Source: an uncultured Eubacterium sp.
Lineage (GTDB): Bacteria; Bacillota; Clostridia; Lachnospirales; Lachnospiraceae
Reading direction: 5' to 3'
Length of the DNA stretch: 61,099 bases
Assembly: GCA_947089855.1 (NCBI GenBank)
Contig: CAMUML010000023.1
Span: 1-61,099, forward strand
Shown here: positions 35,175 to 43,831 of the stretch, one piece after another
Layout: each line of letters starts with the position of its first letter
Numbering within the stretch: position 1 is the first letter of the stretch
The notes under the pieces: model-generated
What the model was told of the DNA's origin: nothing
The model's input: only the letters and a program-made list of their open reading frames with translations
Database searches by the model: none
Position numbers and translations under genes: made by a program

Positions 35175-35531
35175 TTGGAAACACCCAAAATTTTTGAAAG
35201 CGAGTACCGCTTTTGTGAAATCCTATGGGAACAGGAACCCATTTCAAGCGGGGAACTGGTAAAACTGTGCCAGGAACGGCTGGAATGGAAAAAATCGACC
35301 ACTTACACCGTCATCCGGCGGCTTACAGAACGCGGGGTCCTAAAATCGGAACATGCAGTTGTGACGTCCCTTGTTTCAAAGGAGGAAGTGCAGGCCAGTA
35401 CGAGTGCGGAAGTTGTCGAGCGTACCTTTTCGGGTTCCCTGCCAAGGTTTATTGCCGCATTTACGCGCAAAAAAACACTGACGCCAAAAGAGGCGGACGA
35501 GATACAAAAAATTATTGACGCGTATAAATAA
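35175..35531 (+). CDS. BlaI/MecI/CopY-family repressor
   Basis: A 118-residue winged-helix repressor. ILWEQEPISSGELVKLCQ and TTYTVIRRLTERGVLKSEH make up the DNA-binding domain; the C-terminus provides dimerisation and the protease-cleaved region. It starts at TTG seven bases after AAAGGAGG. Two matching operators lie upstream, and the gene for an M56 peptidase follows after 33 bases, forming a sensor-repressor pair. No beta-lactamase or penicillin-binding protein is adjacent. Confidence 0.92.
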   Translation: METPKIFESEYRFCEILWEQEPISSGELVKLCQERLEWKKSTTYTVIRRLTERGVLKSEHAVVTSLVSKEEVQASTSAEVVERTFSGSLPRFIAAFTRKKTLTPKEADEIQKIIDAYK

Positions 35532-35564
35532 TGGCAGGGCGACAGGGCAGGAGAGGAGGATTCC

Positions 35565-37253
35565 ATGAAAGGGCTGTTTTTAACCGTTTTACGGATGGGT
35601 ATATCTGCCAGCTATCTGATCCTGGCTGTGGTAGCTGCGCGGTTCTTATTGAAAAAAGCGCCAAAGGGCATAATTTGTATGCTGTGGGCCGTGGTAGGGC
35701 TGCGGCTGCTGTGCCCATTCCCAGTGGAAACCGCATTTAGCCTGCTGCCGGAACAAACCGGCCCTTTTGCATCCCAGATGGATAGCACGGAGCTTGCAGT
35801 ACAGGGGGAGGCAGTGCCAGAAGCGCCTCTTTTGCCGGATACGGGCCTTCCGCAGGCAGGTACCGGAAAAGTAGAAGGCAAACAGGCAGGCGGTGCTTCC
35901 AGAGGGGAAACAGCGGCTGCATGGATATGGATGGCAGGGGCCGCCTGTATGGCTGCATATATGCTATGGAGCTGGTACCGGCTCCGCAGGCAGGTGTCAG
36001 AAGCGGTCCCTTCCTGGGCAGGGGGCATCCGGTTTTACCAGTGCGCGGCAGTTTCTTCGCCGTTCCTATTTGGCCTGGCAGCCCCAAAGATTTATGTGCC
36101 GTTTTCGGTTTCTGGGCAGGAGCTGTTTTATATTTTGAAACACGAACAGGCACATAAAAAACGCTATGACCATCTGTCCAAGGTGGCCGGCTATCTAATT
36201 TTATCTATATACTGGTTCCAGCCGCTTGTATGGGCTGCGTACCTGCTGTTTTGCCGGGATATAGAACTGGCATGTGATGAAAGTGTGGTAAAGGAAATTG
36301 GGGAAGGCTGCAAAAAGGCGTATTCACAGGCGCTTTTGTCCAATTCATTAAAGCATAATGCTGGCGTGGTATATCCGGTAGCATTTGGAGAGGTAGGGGT
36401 GAAAAATAGGGTGAAACATATATTAAAATACAAAAAACCAGGCTGCCTGGCCATATTTGCCGCAGCGGCGGTTTGCGTAGCTGTTGCGCTTTGCTTTGCA
36501 ACAGAAGCAAAAAGCAAACGCACGGTGCAGGCACAGCCGGATATAACTGGGTATACAAAAAACTTGGATGCGGTAAAAGCGTGCGTTGAAAAATGGGCAA
36601 AAGCTTTCTGCGGCAGGGATGCAAAGGCCATTTACGGCATGCTGGACGGCACAGGCAGAAAACAGCTCAGTGATGCGGGAATGCTGGATGGGGAACATTC
36701 TTTTGGGTGGTCCAGCCCGTGGCCGTGGGATGTGGATGTACTAGACGGCCAGCAAAACTACCGGATCCTGTCTGTAGATGAGGAATCTGCTGAAATTTTA
36801 TATTACGCATGGACGTCTGACCCGCATGTGACGGTCTGGCACCAGTCCATTGCGTATGAATATGCAGGCGGGGCGGATGGAATGGCGGTGTACAGCACCC
36901 AATTGGAAATTTTAGACAGTATCCATACCGCAGGGCAGTTTTTTACCGCTTACCCGGATGGGGCGATCGATGGCACAAGGATGGACTATTACCATGGAAA
37001 CGGCGCCGGGGAAGCATTGAACCGGAATGCCCTGCAAAACGGCTATTGGGATGTCTTGTCGCAGCCAGAAACGGCAGCGGTTTTCCTGCTGAATATCCAA
37101 GACGACCCGTCAGTGGTAAAAGTAGCCAGGACAGGCCAGGATGGGGAAACGGCCGTAACGTTTACATTTTTAGAAGACGGCAGCACTGCAAGCGTAAAAA
37201 TGGTGCAGCTGGCAGGGAAAAAAAGCATCTGGGTGCCGCAGACCAAAAAGTAA
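35565..37253 (+). CDS. M56-family (BlaR1/MecR1-like) membrane metallopeptidase
   Basis: A 562-residue membrane protein. Hydrophobic segments lie near residues 5-28, 33-50, 115-138, 208-228 and 293-312. The zinc motif is HEQAHKKRYDH near residue 193 (HEXXH), with the third ligand likely in CRDIELACDESV. It should sense an external signal and cleave or trigger cleavage of the BlaI-like repressor. The C-terminal ~230 residues are extracytoplasmic and do not read as the penicillin-binding sensor of BlaR1, so the signal is probably something else. Confidence 0.87.
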   Translation: MKGLFLTVLRMGISASYLILAVVAARFLLKKAPKGIICMLWAVVGLRLLCPFPVETAFSLLPEQTGPFASQMDSTELAVQGEAVPEAPLLPDTGLPQAGTGKVEGKQAGGASRGETAAAWIWMAGAACMAAYMLWSWYRLRRQVSEAVPSWAGGIRFYQCAAVSSPFLFGLAAPKIYVPFSVSGQELFYILKHEQAHKKRYDHLSKVAGYLILSIYWFQPLVWAAYLLFCRDIELACDESVVKEIGEGCKKAYSQALLSNSLKHNAGVVYPVAFGEVGVKNRVKHILKYKKPGCLAIFAAAAVCVAVALCFATEAKSKRTVQAQPDITGYTKNLDAVKACVEKWAKAFCGRDAKAIYGMLDGTGRKQLSDAGMLDGEHSFGWSSPWPWDVDVLDGQQNYRILSVDEESAEILYYAWTSDPHVTVWHQSIAYEYAGGADGMAVYSTQLEILDSIHTAGQFFTAYPDGAIDGTRMDYYHGNGAGEALNRNALQNGYWDVLSQPETAAVFLLNIQDDPSVVKVARTGQDGETAVTFTFLEDGSTASVKMVQLAGKKSIWVPQTKK

Positions 37254-37272
37254 AAAAAGGAGGCAGCTTATT

Positions 37273-37692
37273 ATGAAAAAATTTGCAAAACAGCTTTTAT
37301 TAGCTGCAATGGTATGCAGCCTGGCCCTTGGGCTAGCCACTCAGGTTCAGGCGAAAAGCAGCAGCTACTGGATCACAGGGATTTCAAAAGGCGCGGGCGG
37401 GCAGCTGCAGATGTATTACCAGGACGGTTCTATTTTATTAAAAGGGAAAGCAAAAAAATCAGCAACCCAAAGTACGCTGCAAAACACAAAGCCAAAAAAA
37501 ATCCAGAAGGCATTTAAAGTTGCGGACAATTGTAAAATAGTTTTTGTAGAAGCTGAGGAAACGGCTACATCTGCCTACAAAGATTGGCTCAAAGTCAGCT
37601 GTGAATATAAAGAAGGCGATGAGATGTCCTTTATATCGGTTGATATTAAGGTCAAGGATAAAAAAATTGTAAAGATAATTTTTTCAGCTTAA
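37273..37692 (+). CDS. Small secreted protein, function unknown
   Basis: A 139-residue protein. The N-terminus is a clear signal peptide: KKFAKQLLLAAMVCSLALG with probable cleavage after VQA near residue 27. The mature part is lysine-rich, with a predicted beta-rich C-terminus (SVDIKVKDKKIVKIIFS). It follows the M56 gene by 19 bases behind AAAGGAGG, so it belongs to the same operon and may be an output or co-sensor. No family was recognised. Confidence 0.8.
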   Translation: MKKFAKQLLLAAMVCSLALGLATQVQAKSSSYWITGISKGAGGQLQMYYQDGSILLKGKAKKSATQSTLQNTKPKKIQKAFKVADNCKIVFVEAEETATSAYKDWLKVSCEYKEGDEMSFISVDIKVKDKKIVKIIFSA

Positions 37693-37887
37693 TATAAACA
37701 TCGTTTCCGTAAGCCCGGTAGAATAGATGCGGGTTATTCATAGGGAAGCCCGTGATTTTTCTCCACAGCCTGGGGCTGCCCATAGCAACCATTCGCCGCG
37801 ATATGGAAAACCCTTACATAATCCAGACCGAAAAATACCTTCCATATCAAGGATTTTTGCCGTCAACTTTTGCCAATTTTTAACCAG
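37693..37887. other. Intergenic gap without a recognised gene
   Basis: The gap between the secreted protein and the palindromic leader of TnpB-like gene 2 contains a short stop-bounded frame (about 37735-37883, plus strand) reading GLPIATIRRDMENPY with no good start codon. It may be a fragment of a lost gene or chance. Nothing else is seen. Confidence 0.4.
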
Positions 37888-37930
37888 AAAGGCCGTCTCA
37901 AAAAGTACACTTTTTGAGACGGCCTTTTTT
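37888..37930 (+). terminator. Hairpin with U-tract ahead of TnpB-like gene 2
   Basis: AAAGGCCGTCTCAAAAAG pairs with its complement ending GACGGCCTTT around a short loop and is followed by seven Ts. Compared with 5118-5168 the central part of the stem (GTCTCAAAAAG) is the same, but the base pairs at the foot differ (GGCC/GGCC against GCA/TGC), a paired change showing selection for the stem. Confidence 0.8.
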
Positions 37931-38050
37931 TCTTCAAATCGAGCTATATTCTAATATAATATCGTCAAAAAGTCAAGGAAGTTAACCCCATTTTTTTAGT
38001 AATTTTGCTCAAAACAAAATTTGTCTCAAAAAGTGTACTTTTTGAGACAG
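37891..38050 (+). promoter_or_regulatory. Conserved palindrome-flanked leader of TnpB-like gene 2
   Basis: This is the counterpart of 5124-5285. The interior between the palindromes differs at only about one to six bases over ~100, with the same TTCAAA (37934) and TATAAT (37956) promoter elements and the same internal TCAAAAAGT half-site. The second palindrome (38022-38049) lies about 40 bases before the TnpB-like start and has no T-run, so it is more likely a protein site or leader hairpin than a terminator. Confidence 0.6.
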
Positions 38051-38086
38051 CGCCAAAGCCGCAGAAAATGCGGGCAGGAAGGGGAA

Positions 38087-39385
38087 ATGGCAATGCCGCC
38101 GGAAAAGGTATGCAAGATGGTGCGCCAGATCAATCAACGGCCAGTTCCAAAAGAAGATATGGAACGCCTGTTGGCCGTTGCGAAGGATTACTGTGCGGTA
38201 AAAAATTACGTGTACCAGCGTTACGGCGGCATCCGCAGCCTTTCAAAGCTGTACCCAGGGTATACCGTCCAAAATGAAATGACCAAAAGCGGCCTGCGTT
38301 CACAGCTTGGCCTTCCTTCCGTCTATTTTTACCTGGCCGTATTTGATGCGCTGGGGGATATTAAGGCCCAGTGGTCACGGACAAAAACCGTGCTGTTAAA
38401 ACATATCAGCCAAAACAGCGGATTTACGCCGCAGGATAAGCATTACCTAAGGTTCCTTTTAAAAGCCGGGGATGCAATGGGCCAGGTGCTATGCGGCAGG
38501 CCGGTGGAGCTGGGCCAGGGGCTGCAGCAGCAGTACGTGCGTCTCTCCCAGGAAGTAGATACCGCCAGGCTGTGCCGTTACTTATGCCGCCAGGTGCGCA
38601 GGAACCATAAAAAGCTGCAGACACAGGATACATCCGGTTTTTCCGTGTCAGAGCGTGCCTACCGGTATGGGGGCCACGGGGTCTACTTATCGGTCAAGGA
38701 AAAGCGCAGGCGTGTCTTTGTGCCGCTGACCGACAATAACCAGTATAAACGCCAGCTCTATGTCAAGCTGTACCCGCAGCAGGGCAATATCTGCATCCAT
38801 GCCCCAGTAGATGTCCGTGTTCACAGCCATCCGGATTACCGCAGGGAGGTTGGCCTTGCACTCGGCATGTTTACCATGCTGACTACAGACGAGGGGCACC
38901 CGTATGGGGAAGCATTTGGCAGCTACCAGTCCAGCTACAGCAGCTGGCTATGCGGGCAGGCAGCTGTGCGCCGCCAAGGCAGCGGGGGCAGGGGCAAGAA
39001 ATACCTTGCGAAAAAAAGGCGCCTGGAAAGTCAGCTGCACAGCTATATTAACCAGGAGCTCAACCGGTTTTTGCGCGAAGAAAAACCGCAGGCCGTCTAT
39101 ATTCCAAAATTCCCAAAACCGCAGGCAGGCGGCTGGGACAAAAAGGCCAACCAGGCGGCAGCCTTATGGCAGCGTGGATATATCCGCAGGCGTCTTGCAC
39201 AAAAATGCAGGGAGGAATCGGTCGCCTTTGTCGAAGTTTTTGGAAAAGGCATCAGCCGGGAGTGCAGCCAATGCGGGGCGCAGGGAATAAAAAAAGACGG
39301 AGCCTTTAGCTGCCCGGTATGTGGGTTTAAAGCAGAAGAAAAGACAAATACCGCCCGCAATGCAAAGAAGCGGGGCCGGGTTTAG
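38087..39385 (+). CDS. TnpB-like protein 2, predicted nuclease-dead
   Basis: A 432-residue paralogue of the protein at 5342, about 70 percent identical by eye. The RuvC positions are again non-acidic: VGLALGMFTML has Ala for the first Asp, AVYIPKFPKP has Pro for the Glu, and EEKTNTARN has Lys for the last Asp. The zinc ribbon (CSQC, CPVC) and the N-terminal region (YVYQRYG, PGYTVQNEMTKSGLR) are conserved, so the fold and RNA/DNA binding are kept while cleavage is lost. ATG 38087 or 38093 follows AGGAAGGGG. A structured RNA follows and no TnpA is present. Function as an RNA-guided repressor is inferred. Confidence 0.8.
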   Translation: MAMPPEKVCKMVRQINQRPVPKEDMERLLAVAKDYCAVKNYVYQRYGGIRSLSKLYPGYTVQNEMTKSGLRSQLGLPSVYFYLAVFDALGDIKAQWSRTKTVLLKHISQNSGFTPQDKHYLRFLLKAGDAMGQVLCGRPVELGQGLQQQYVRLSQEVDTARLCRYLCRQVRRNHKKLQTQDTSGFSVSERAYRYGGHGVYLSVKEKRRRVFVPLTDNNQYKRQLYVKLYPQQGNICIHAPVDVRVHSHPDYRREVGLALGMFTMLTTDEGHPYGEAFGSYQSSYSSWLCGQAAVRRQGSGGRGKKYLAKKRRLESQLHSYINQELNRFLREEKPQAVYIPKFPKPQAGGWDKKANQAAALWQRGYIRRRLAQKCREESVAFVEVFGKGISRECSQCGAQGIKKDGAFSCPVCGFKAEEKTNTARNAKKRGRV

Positions 39386-39395
39386 CCATAAGGGC

Positions 39396-39606
39396 CCTGC
39401 TTGGATGAACAACGGCGCAAGCCGGGGTTTTACCGCAAGGACCAAGCAGGCGCCCATAAAATAGAAAAACAACCATCGGCATTAGAAGGCAGCAAAGCTG
39501 CGTATTGGGTATGCCAAGACCACGTGAACATGCGGGTGCATGATGTAGCGGGGAGCGAAGCGGGAAAGCCCGCATTGCCTGTATCAGACCAGGCAACCAA
39601 TGTGCC
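39396..39606 (+). ncRNA. Structured RNA downstream of TnpB-like gene 2 (candidate guide RNA)
   Basis: This is a compact counterpart of 6676-6976. Helices: CCTGCTTGG/CCAAGCAGG (39396-39404, 39442-39450), GCAGC/GCTGC (39489-39493, 39497-39501), GCGGG/CCCGC (39560-39573) and TTGCCTG/CAGGCAA (39575-39581, 39590-39596). The single-stranded connections, such as TTTTACCGCAAGGAC, GGGTATGCCAAGACC and GGGAGCGAAGCGGG, are nearly unchanged between copies, the pattern of a functional RNA. The A-rich bases after TTATTA (39607 onward) would be the guide if this is an omega RNA. The rest of the gap to 39709 has no gene. Confidence 0.65.
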
Positions 39607-39709
39607 TTATTAAAAAAATAAAGAAGGCAGCAGTGCCACAGGCAAATGGCCTGGAGGCCCATATTGTAAATGGGGCTAGCAAAAACCCCATACAGTTTTG
39701 GAGGGGGCT

Positions 39710-40837
39710 ATGGAATTAAAACATTGTTCAGTTCAAGAATTTGCACACAGGACAGCAGATAAAAAAATTATCTGCTTTGGCGCCTATGTCATGCCCCTTA
39801 GCCTATGCAGGGAATATGAAGAATACCATTTTGAAGACCGGATCCTTTACCTCGCGGACAACGATCAACAAAAACAGGGGAAGGAATTTACCTTGCCTGG
39901 CGGTAAGAAACGCAAGATTATTTCGGCCAGGCAGCTGGTGGAACTTGCAGATAACGATACCGTACTGATTATTACGAGCGACTATTTTGCCGCGATCATA
40001 GAACAACTGGACAAATATCCGCAGCTGGACCATATGCACTGCTATATCTACCCTTTTATGAAATATGATATGGGGCATACGGAACAAATCCCTGCCCGGC
40101 ACAGCACTACGCTCCAAATCCCAAAAACCATCCACTGTATCTGGTTTGGGAAAAAGCCAAAAACAGGGCTGATGGAACAGTGTATCTGCAGCTGGAAGAA
40201 ATATTGCCCGGATTACGAAATAATCGAATGGAATGAAGATAATTATGACATTTCCAAAAACCCATTTATGAAGGCATCCTATGATGCTGGAAAATACGGC
40301 TGCGTTTCGGATTATGCCAGGCTGGATATTGTCTGCCAGTATGGAGGCATATATTTTGATACTGATGTAGAAGTTATTAAAAATATTGACAGTATGCTTT
40401 ATAATGAAGCGTTTTTTGGGTTCGGGAACTACGGCCGCGTTGCCACAGGGCTTGGTTTTGGGGCAGTAAAGCAGCACAAGGTGGTTAAAAAACTGCTGGA
40501 AGCCTATGGTTCTTTTACCTTCGACCAGGGCGCCGGGCTATGGGCACAGGCAACCAATACCATAAGGGAAGAGCCAGTGTTCCTGGAACTGGGCCTAAAA
40601 CCCAAAGATATGTTCCAGACAGTAGGCGGGGCCAGCATATTTCCATCGGATTTTATGGCACCAATGATACCAGGCTTTTGTAGCAGCAGGATTACCTGCA
40701 ATACCATTACCATCCACCATAACCGGTTTTCCTGGGCGTCCAAAGAACAGCTCCAGGAATTTCAAAAGTCCGGAAACGAATACGAAAACATCCGCAGGCG
40801 GTTTCAGGAGGGTGAAGCCGCAGAGGGGGATTTGTAA
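39710..40837 (+). CDS. GT32-family glycosyltransferase, island II copy
   Basis: A 375-residue paralogue of the protein at 7110, with the same two-domain plan: a Rossmann-like N-terminus (IICFGAYVMPLSLC) and a GT32 catalytic domain (IPKTIHCIWFG; GGIYFDTDVEVI). The ATG at 39710 follows GGAGGGGG. High similarity, roughly 70 percent by eye, with the island I copy suggests the same donor type. It heads the second transferase trio, directly after the structured RNA. Confidence 0.86.
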   Translation: MELKHCSVQEFAHRTADKKIICFGAYVMPLSLCREYEEYHFEDRILYLADNDQQKQGKEFTLPGGKKRKIISARQLVELADNDTVLIITSDYFAAIIEQLDKYPQLDHMHCYIYPFMKYDMGHTEQIPARHSTTLQIPKTIHCIWFGKKPKTGLMEQCICSWKKYCPDYEIIEWNEDNYDISKNPFMKASYDAGKYGCVSDYARLDIVCQYGGIYFDTDVEVIKNIDSMLYNEAFFGFGNYGRVATGLGFGAVKQHKVVKKLLEAYGSFTFDQGAGLWAQATNTIREEPVFLELGLKPKDMFQTVGGASIFPSDFMAPMIPGFCSSRITCNTITIHHNRFSWASKEQLQEFQKSGNEYENIRRRFQEGEAAEGDL

Positions 40838-40937
40838 ACATCCATTAAAATTTTGCCCTGCGCTAGCAAAAATCAGTCAGCGCATAATATGAATTTCCGC
40901 CCATATGGAGTACGAAAGCAAGGAGATGGATAATACC

Positions 40938-42563
40938 ATGAGGAAGATGGAGCAAAAAAAGCTGATAGGGCTTTTAGATGCAGTAAAACGCGGCACATGC
41001 GCTGCAGCACAGGGCGGCTTTCAGGCAGAATCCGCTAGTATATTGGAAGACTGCCTTGCCGCTTTGGGGGCAATGGAAGAAACCATATGCAGGGATGTTT
41101 CCAAGGGCCGCAGCATCGTATACCAGGCAGTGCTTGGCAGGGCAAAAAGCAGCATGGAAGCCGTCCGCCGGTTTATACAGGCAACTACGCCTGAAAATAC
41201 AGCCGATGGAAAACGCGGCAATATAGGCTGTCCATCAGAAACCGGGGGTGCTGTACCTGTGCAAAACGCTCCCGAAAAACCATCTTCAGCGGATGCAGCT
41301 GTCCAAAAAAACATAGGGCAGTGCCTGGAAGCCGTGGCAAAACTGCGGGATGAGCTGCTTGCGGAAAAGGAAATCCAGTATCTTATTTTCTTCCTGCCCT
41401 ATAAAGCAAGCATGTGGGATTCTATGGAGTCTATCTGGATGGCCGCAAAAGAAGACCCGCGCTGTACCGCCTGCGTAGCCCCAATCCCTTATTTTGACCG
41501 CATCCAGGACGGTTCCTTTGGTGAATTGCATTACGAAGGCAGCCTGCTGCCGGGCTACGTAGATATTGTAGACTGTACAAAACTGGATTTTGAACAGATA
41601 CGTCCAGACGCCATATATTTCCACAACCCTTATGACGGGGGCAACTATGTAACATCCGTCCATCCAGCCTTTTATTCCAGCGAATTAAAAAAATATACGG
41701 ATTTATTAATCTATGTGCCGTACTTTATCCCAGGGGTTTACGAATCGGCGCAAGGGGCGGCTGCATTTTGCCAGGTGCCTGGCATGTACCAGGCGGACTG
41801 TATCATTGTGCAGTCGCAGGTACAAAAAACGCTGCTGGCTGCAAACGGGCACAATCCGGATAAAATCGCAGTGCTTGGAAACCCAAAGCTGGATTATGTA
41901 GTAAACCATAGCAACGGTACCAAAGCCCCATCTGGCTGGCAGGAGCGGCTGCAGGGGAAAAAAGTATTCCTGGTCTGTATCAGCGTCGGCCCGTTCCTTG
42001 GCGTAGATAGGACAATTGAACTCTACAGCCAGATGGTGGAAAGCCTGATCAGCCAATACCATGCGGCAGTCATCTACCGTCCGCATCCGCTGCTGGAAGC
42101 AACCATCCGGTCTATGCGCCCGCACAAGTATGCACAGTACCAGGCTTTCCTCCAAACATACAGCCAGAATGAAAACTTTGTACTGGATCTTTCCGGTGAC
42201 CCAATGGCAGCAGTCTGCGCTTCCAATTTTATGATCAGCGATTACAGTTCCCTCTGCTTTTCTTATGCCGTTACACGCAAGCCGGTAGCAATGGCCATAT
42301 GGGGCGACCATAAGGAAGTGCTTACAGACAGCCTGTATTACGCATTTGACTACCGCGGGATTTATTTTATTAATATTACCCAATATATGGAACAGGATAT
42401 ACTGCCAGAAGACTTTTTCCGTTTTGCTTCCGATATGATGGCCGGGAAAGATGCCCAAAAAGAAAGGCGGATGGCACTGATCCAAAAGTCGGTAGTAAAC
42501 CTGGACGGTACAAGTGGCAGGAAAATACATGGGTATATTATGGAAAAACTAAAGCTGGGGTAG
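40938..42563 (+). CDS. CDP-glycerol glycerophosphotransferase-like protein, island II copy
   Basis: A 541-residue paralogue of the protein at 8396. The catalytic part is well conserved (FFLPYKASMWDSMESIW, AVIYRPHPLLEATIRSMR, MISDYSSLCFSYAVTRKPV), while the N-terminal ~140 residues diverge and are of uneven composition. An AAGGAG site precedes ATG 40938; starts at 40926 or 40905 are less likely. The donor is probably a CDP- or CMP-activated group, which in this island could even be CMP-legionaminate, but that is speculation. Confidence 0.78.
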   Translation: MRKMEQKKLIGLLDAVKRGTCAAAQGGFQAESASILEDCLAALGAMEETICRDVSKGRSIVYQAVLGRAKSSMEAVRRFIQATTPENTADGKRGNIGCPSETGGAVPVQNAPEKPSSADAAVQKNIGQCLEAVAKLRDELLAEKEIQYLIFFLPYKASMWDSMESIWMAAKEDPRCTACVAPIPYFDRIQDGSFGELHYEGSLLPGYVDIVDCTKLDFEQIRPDAIYFHNPYDGGNYVTSVHPAFYSSELKKYTDLLIYVPYFIPGVYESAQGAAAFCQVPGMYQADCIIVQSQVQKTLLAANGHNPDKIAVLGNPKLDYVVNHSNGTKAPSGWQERLQGKKVFLVCISVGPFLGVDRTIELYSQMVESLISQYHAAVIYRPHPLLEATIRSMRPHKYAQYQAFLQTYSQNENFVLDLSGDPMAAVCASNFMISDYSSLCFSYAVTRKPVAMAIWGDHKEVLTDSLYYAFDYRGIYFINITQYMEQDILPEDFFRFASDMMAGKDAQKERRMALIQKSVVNLDGTSGRKIHGYIMEKLKLG

Positions 42564-42617
42564 AGAAAGTATTTTTAGCAAAGCAATAAAGGAACGCAGG
42601 CAATGCAGGAGGGGCAG

Positions 42618-43808
42618 ATGAAGCCGTTAATTTCTTTTATTATGCCAGTCTACAACAATGAAACCTATTTCCAGGCAGCCGTAGAAAGCGTGCTGGGTCA
42701 GGGGGATGCCAATATCGAACTGGTGATTATAGACGATGGCTCGACGGACCAGACGCCGCAGATTGCAGACCGGTATGCTGCCGCAGATGCCAGGGTAAAA
42801 GTGGCTCACCAGGAAAACCAGTGGATTTATGCCAGCTTTAACAACGGGATACGGGCAGCGGAAGGCGAATATATCTACATATTAAATTCCGATGATAGGC
42901 TGCGGGACGGTTCGGTTCCGCTGCTGTGCCAAACAGCCCTCACATACCGCCCCGATGTCGTATGGACTAAGGTGCTGCCGCATAGCTGCGATGCCAGGCA
43001 GCAGGTAACCGCCTATGATGTTTACCACTACGGCAGGCTGGTGCAGCAGGATATGGCCTGTTTGGATACTGCGTCGGTAAGGGCAAACTGGCTGTATTTT
43101 TATACATCAAAGCTGGCATTTAACCAGGCAAACTTATACCGCAGGGAACTGGCGCTGCGCCACCCATTCCGCAACGATGTGTATGGGGCTGACCAGCTGT
43201 TTAATCTGTCAATTGCACCAGACGTCCAGTCGGCCGTTGTGTTAAAAGAGCCGGTATATGACCACTTCCTCTATGAAGCAGATGGCATGAACGTTTCCAA
43301 AGGGAACTATTATGGTTATGAGCACCAGATGTTCCATGAAATCTACCAGGGGTATGTAGAGCTGTTCCGTTCGTGGGGCCTTTATGATAAAAAGACAGCC
43401 GGTTTATTTGCGGCCATGCGCCTTAACAATGTCACCAACGAAATCAGGAGCCTTTGCTCTAAGCGGTGTGCATTGCCAATTAAAAAGAAGCTGGAAAAAG
43501 TATTTACTGAGACGCTGGACAGCCTGGTATGGGATTGTGCAGTAAAGGCAGGCAGGGTAGAAGAGCTGAACGCCAGGGTGCTTTCCGGCTGCCGTGAACT
43601 GCTGGTACAAGAATGGCTGCAGGGTCACGGGGATATACAGTCGCTGGGGGAGTACCGGTTTGTCTATGATTATCTGGAAGCAGTGCTGCGGTATGAAAAG
43701 ACGGAGGAAGACTTAGAAAAGATGCGGCATGCGGTGTTCCATAAGCGGAACCAGTACCGTATTGGGCATATGTTTTATGAGAAATTGTCAGGAAGCAAAA
43801 AATGGTAA
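42618..43808 (+). CDS. Family 2 glycosyltransferase, island II copy
   Basis: A 396-residue paralogue of the GT2 protein at 9961: FIMPVYNNETYFQAAVESVL, LVIIDDGSTDQTP and YILNSDDR. The ATG at 42618 lies four bases after GGAGGGG; 42603 is an alternative five codons earlier. The C-terminal domain includes an insertion relative to the island I copy (QEWLQGHGDIQSLG). It closes the duplicated trio. Confidence 0.86.
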   Translation: MKPLISFIMPVYNNETYFQAAVESVLGQGDANIELVIIDDGSTDQTPQIADRYAAADARVKVAHQENQWIYASFNNGIRAAEGEYIYILNSDDRLRDGSVPLLCQTALTYRPDVVWTKVLPHSCDARQQVTAYDVYHYGRLVQQDMACLDTASVRANWLYFYTSKLAFNQANLYRRELALRHPFRNDVYGADQLFNLSIAPDVQSAVVLKEPVYDHFLYEADGMNVSKGNYYGYEHQMFHEIYQGYVELFRSWGLYDKKTAGLFAAMRLNNVTNEIRSLCSKRCALPIKKKLEKVFTETLDSLVWDCAVKAGRVEELNARVLSGCRELLVQEWLQGHGDIQSLGEYRFVYDYLEAVLRYEKTEEDLEKMRHAVFHKRNQYRIGHMFYEKLSGSKKW

Positions 43809-43831
43809 AGTGGCGTATAGGGTAGGGGAAA

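Noticed and set aside
37735-37883. A small gene upstream of TnpB-like gene 2
   Set aside because: The frame is stop-bounded but has no credible start or ribosome site, and no family was recognised.
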